From the NCBI GenBank assembly GCA_946482495.1, contig CAMLRV010000031.1:1-14957 (forward strand): a stretch of DNA of 14,957 bases, written 5' to 3'. Positions 12,428-14,957 of this stretch are shown here, in pieces. The notes below the pieces were generated by a model. That model saw only the letters and a program-made list of their open reading frames with translations. It was not told the DNA's origin and did not search any database. Both the position numbers and the translations under genes were made by a program. Every line of letters begins with the position of its first letter. Within the stretch, counting starts at the first letter, position 1. The DNA is from an uncultured Flavobacteriia bacterium (GTDB lineage: Bacteria > Bacteroidota > Bacteroidia > Flavobacteriales > Flavobacteriaceae).

Positions 12428-14671
12428 GTGAAAAATTTATTTTTAATCCCTATTATTTTAATTTCATTTTTCGGGTATTCGCAATCAAAAATTACTGGAA
12501 AAATAAAACCTTTTGATAATAAACCAACATCGGTTACTCTTATAGAATTAAACAAAAAAACCGTACCAGATTCATTGGGAGTTTTTGTGTTTGACAGTAT
12601 TCCAAATGGAAAACATACTATTGAAGTTTCTATTGAAAATTATACACAAAAGAAACAAGTGCATTTAAATAACGAAACTAAAGAAGTCCTTTTTGATGTT
12701 CGCGTTTCACATAGTAATATTGAAGAAGTGGTTATTTCTGGAACTTTAAAAGCCGTATCACGCTTGGAAACTCCGGTTCCTGTAGAAATTTATACCGCAA
12801 CTTTTTTAAAGAAAAATCCCACTTCTAACATTTTTGAAGCATTACAAAACGTAAATGGGGTACGCCCACAATTAAACTGTAACATTTGTAATACTGGAGA
12901 TATTCATATCAATGGATTGGAAGGTCCATATACGATGGTAACTATTGACGGAATGCCAATTGTGAGTTCTCTTTCTACGGTTTATGGATTATCAGGAATT
13001 CCGAATTCGTTAATTGATAGAATTGAAGTGGTAAAAGGTCCAGCTTCTTCTTTATATGGAAGTGAAGCTGTGGGCGGATTAATCAATATTATTACTAAAA
13101 ATGCCATTCAAGCACCTATTTTCTCTGCGGATTTCTTCTCAACTTCATGGCTGGAAAATAATTTAGATTTAGGATTCAAAAGCAACATTAAAAACAAAGT
13201 AAACACCTTAGTGGGTTTAAATTATTACAATTATAACTCTCCATTTGACAATAATAATGACAACTTCACGGATGTCACTTTACAAGAAAGAATTTCGATT
13301 TTCAACAAATGGAATTTCATCAGAAAAGACAATAAATTATTCACCTTAGCAGGTCGTTTTTTCTATGAAGACCGTTGGGGTGGAGAAATGAATTGGAATA
13401 AGAATTATCGTGGAACCAACCAAGTGTATGGAGAAAGTATTTACACTTCTCGTCAAGAATTAATTGGAAAATATCAATTACCCGTTTCAGAAAAAATATA
13501 TTTTTCATTTTCTGCAACCAATCACGACCAAGATTCATTTTACGGAATTACAAAATATGCAGCGAAACAACAAATTGCTTTCGGACAATTAACTTGGGAT
13601 AAAAAAGCCAATAGTAACGATTTACTTTTTGGAGCAGCGTATCGTTATCAATTTTACAACGATAACACACCAGCAACTGCAATCCCAGAACAAACCAATA
13701 TTTATAGTGTTTTCGGTCAAGATGAAATTAAATTAGCTCCAAAACACAGCATTTTATTAGGAAGTAGATTCGATTACAACAATAATCACGGTTATATTTA
13801 TACGCCAAGAATTGCATATAAATTTAAATTTTCAGACAATGATGTTTTCCGAATTAATGCGGGAACCGGATTTAGAGTGGTGAATTTATTTACGGAAGAA
13901 CATGCTGCATTAACAGGTTCAAGAGAAGTAAAAGTGGAAGAAGATTTAGATCCAGAAAAGTCCTATAATGTGAATTTGAATTACTTAAAAAAGATTCGTT
14001 TTGAAAATGCTTCTTTTTTAGGATTTGATATTTCCGCTTGGTATACACATTTTTCAAATCAAATTATACCAGATTATGACACCAATCCGAATCAAATTAT
14101 TTATAAAAACTTAAATGGTTTTTCGGAAACTAAAGGTGTGAGTATGAATATTGATTATATGTCAAATTTTGGATTAAAAGCAATTCTTGGAGCGAGTGTT
14201 TTGGAAAGTCAAAACACAAGAGATGGTATTACCACAACACCAGTTTTAACCGAAAAATATAGTGCCAATTGGGCCATAAGCTATGAAATTTTAGAATGGA
14301 ATTTATCATTTGATTATACCGGAAATTTATATGGTCCGATGCGATTACCATTATTAGGTGATTTAGATCCAAGAGCACCAAAATCGCCAATTTGGAGTAT
14401 TCAAAACATTCAGGCAACTTATAAATGGAACAATACCATTGAAATTTATGGAGGTGTGAAGAATTTATTAAACTGGACACCAAACAAAAAGAATCCATTT
14501 ATAATTGCTAGAGCTAATGATCCATTTGATAATAATGTTCAATTTGATGGAAACGGAAATGTGATTGCAACACCAGAAAATCCGTATGCTTTAACATTTG
14601 ATCCCGCTTATGTTTATGCACCAAATCAAGGAATAAGAGGTTTCTTAGGATTACGTTTTTATTTGAAATAA
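12428..14671 (+). CDS. TonB-dependent receptor, candidate metal receptor
   Basis: A 747-aa outer-membrane receptor starting at GTG 12428, which opens a signal peptide (MKNLFLIPIILISFFGYSQ). Residues ~20-95 form a carboxypeptidase-regulatory-like beta domain (ITGKIKPFDNKPTSVTLIEL), ~100-215 the plug (ETPVPVEIYTATFLKKNP, IDGMPIVSSLSTVYGL, IDRIEVVKGPASSLYGSEAV) and ~230-747 the beta barrel ending GIRGFLGLRFYLK. The plug has a CxxC pair, C151 and C154 (LNCNICNTGDIHINGL), a feature I associate with a Bacteroidota receptor subgroup. Divergent placement from mntR-mntH and a dyad on its promoter suggest uptake of manganese, iron or a metal complex across the outer membrane, feeding MntH at the inner membrane. 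The substrate itself is not identifiable from sequence. Confidence 0.92.
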   Translation: MKNLFLIPIILISFFGYSQSKITGKIKPFDNKPTSVTLIELNKKTVPDSLGVFVFDSIPNGKHTIEVSIENYTQKKQVHLNNETKEVLFDVRVSHSNIEEVVISGTLKAVSRLETPVPVEIYTATFLKKNPTSNIFEALQNVNGVRPQLNCNICNTGDIHINGLEGPYTMVTIDGMPIVSSLSTVYGLSGIPNSLIDRIEVVKGPASSLYGSEAVGGLINIITKNAIQAPIFSADFFSTSWLENNLDLGFKSNIKNKVNTLVGLNYYNYNSPFDNNNDNFTDVTLQERISIFNKWNFIRKDNKLFTLAGRFFYEDRWGGEMNWNKNYRGTNQVYGESIYTSRQELIGKYQLPVSEKIYFSFSATNHDQDSFYGITKYAAKQQIAFGQLTWDKKANSNDLLFGAAYRYQFYNDNTPATAIPEQTNIYSVFGQDEIKLAPKHSILLGSRFDYNNNHGYIYTPRIAYKFKFSDNDVFRINAGTGFRVVNLFTEEHAALTGSREVKVEEDLDPEKSYNVNLNYLKKIRFENASFLGFDISAWYTHFSNQIIPDYDTNPNQIIYKNLNGFSETKGVSMNIDYMSNFGLKAILGASVLESQNTRDGITTTPVLTEKYSANWAISYEILEWNLSFDYTGNLYGPMRLPLLGDLDPRAPKSPIWSIQNIQATYKWNNTIEIYGGVKNLLNWTPNKKNPFIIARANDPFDNNVQFDGNGNVIATPENPYALTFDPAYVYAPNQGIRGFLGLRFYLK

Positions 14672-14674
14672 AAA

Positions 14675-14698
14675 AAGCCCGCTCATTTAAGCGGGCTT
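14675..14698 (-). terminator. GC-rich hairpin terminator between the receptor gene and the right-edge gene
   Basis: AAGCCCGCT (14675-14683) pairs with AGCGGGCTT (14690-14698) around a 6-base loop. On the minus strand the stem is followed by a run of T (complement of the A-run 14671-14676), so it best terminates the right-edge minus-strand gene. On the plus strand the stem begins 3 bases after the receptor stop but has only TTAAACT after it, so it may be a weaker terminator there. Confidence 0.8.
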
Positions 14699-14714
14699 AA
14701 ACTCTAAAATAAAA

Positions 14715-14957
14715 CTAATTTAAATTTATCTTATCATCGAAATCTTTATAGGTTAAAAAACCATTTTTTACAGTTTCAAAATCGAGTAAACTTAGTAACT
14801 CAAACAATTCGAATCTGTCAATTAAAATGATAAAATTTTTCTGTAGTGTGGGAATTGGAATCTTCTTATTATAAATAGAATTTTCGTATTCGTTTTCCCA
14901 ATAACTAATATCTACTTTTCTCAAGAAATCTTTAAAAGTGTCTAATTCTAATTTATC
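14715..14957 (-). CDS. Unrecognised protein, N-terminus outside the window
   Basis: The reading frame is open from the right window edge to a stop at 14715, giving 80 visible residues (DKLELDTFKDFLRKVDISYW at the left, then hydrophobic FIILIDRFELFELLSLLDFE, ending DFDDKINLN). A TTG at 14924 could be taken as a start, but the frame continues upstream with similar composition, so the gene most likely begins beyond the window. There is no signal peptide in the visible part and no recognised family. A strong hairpin terminator lies just after its stop, supporting a real transcribed gene. Confidence 0.6.
   Translation of the reverse strand, partial: DKLELDTFKDFLRKVDISYWENEYENSIYNKKIPIPTLQKNFIILIDRFELFELLSLLDFETVKNGFLTYKDFDDKINLN

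Overview
The window looks like chromosomal DNA of a Flavobacterium-like member of the Flavobacteriaceae (Bacteroidota). It is strongly AT-rich. Its promoters carry the Bacteroidota -7 element TAnnTTTG, and leaders are A-rich without Shine-Dalgarno sequences. The gene families are typical of the group: a DUF6646-type barrel protein, a TPR-linked sensor kinase, a TonB-dependent receptor with a carboxypeptidase-regulatory-like extension, and a FeoB-associated Cys-rich peptide. No phage, transposase, CRISPR, rRNA or tRNA was seen.

Left part (1-1260): a two-gene minus-strand operon encodes a small outer-membrane-barrel protein and, 3 bases downstream, a PhnA-domain protein that lacks the expected zinc-ribbon cysteines. 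It ends at a hairpin terminator at the window edge.

Signalling module (1229-4850): this is the most interesting part. A small CxxC lipoprotein gene is followed by a TPR/HisKA_3 sensor kinase and a LuxR-type response regulator, then a 546-base gap. Four copies of a 15-bp palindrome (TACGG-N5-CCGTA) occur here: one before the lipoprotein gene and three in the gap. Each is followed, exactly 22 bases later, by a -7 promoter element, and preceded at fixed distance by TTAAC. Copies 2 and 3 drive two identical ~70-nt units that each end in an intrinsic terminator and have no ORF. They are strong candidates for twin small RNAs. Copy 4 drives a short, apparently frameshifted exported-peptide ORF. The simplest reading is a compact regulon in which the neighbouring response regulator activates a lipoprotein, two identical sRNAs and a decayed small gene.

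Middle (4852-9406): an unrecognised 96-aa protein, a convergent metallophosphoesterase, then the ferrous-iron operon feoA-feoB with a 39-codon Cys-rich membrane peptide gene, followed by an outer-membrane barrel-like protein.

Right part (9407-14712): a metal-homeostasis locus. The minus-strand operon mntR-mntH-lipoprotein is divergent from a TonB-dependent receptor. A TTTTTAG-N6-CTAAAAA palindrome covers the receptor's -7 element, suggesting metal-dependent repression by MntR. MntH carries a fused C-terminal universal-stress domain. Together the locus could move manganese (or iron) across both membranes. The window ends inside an unrecognised minus-strand gene.
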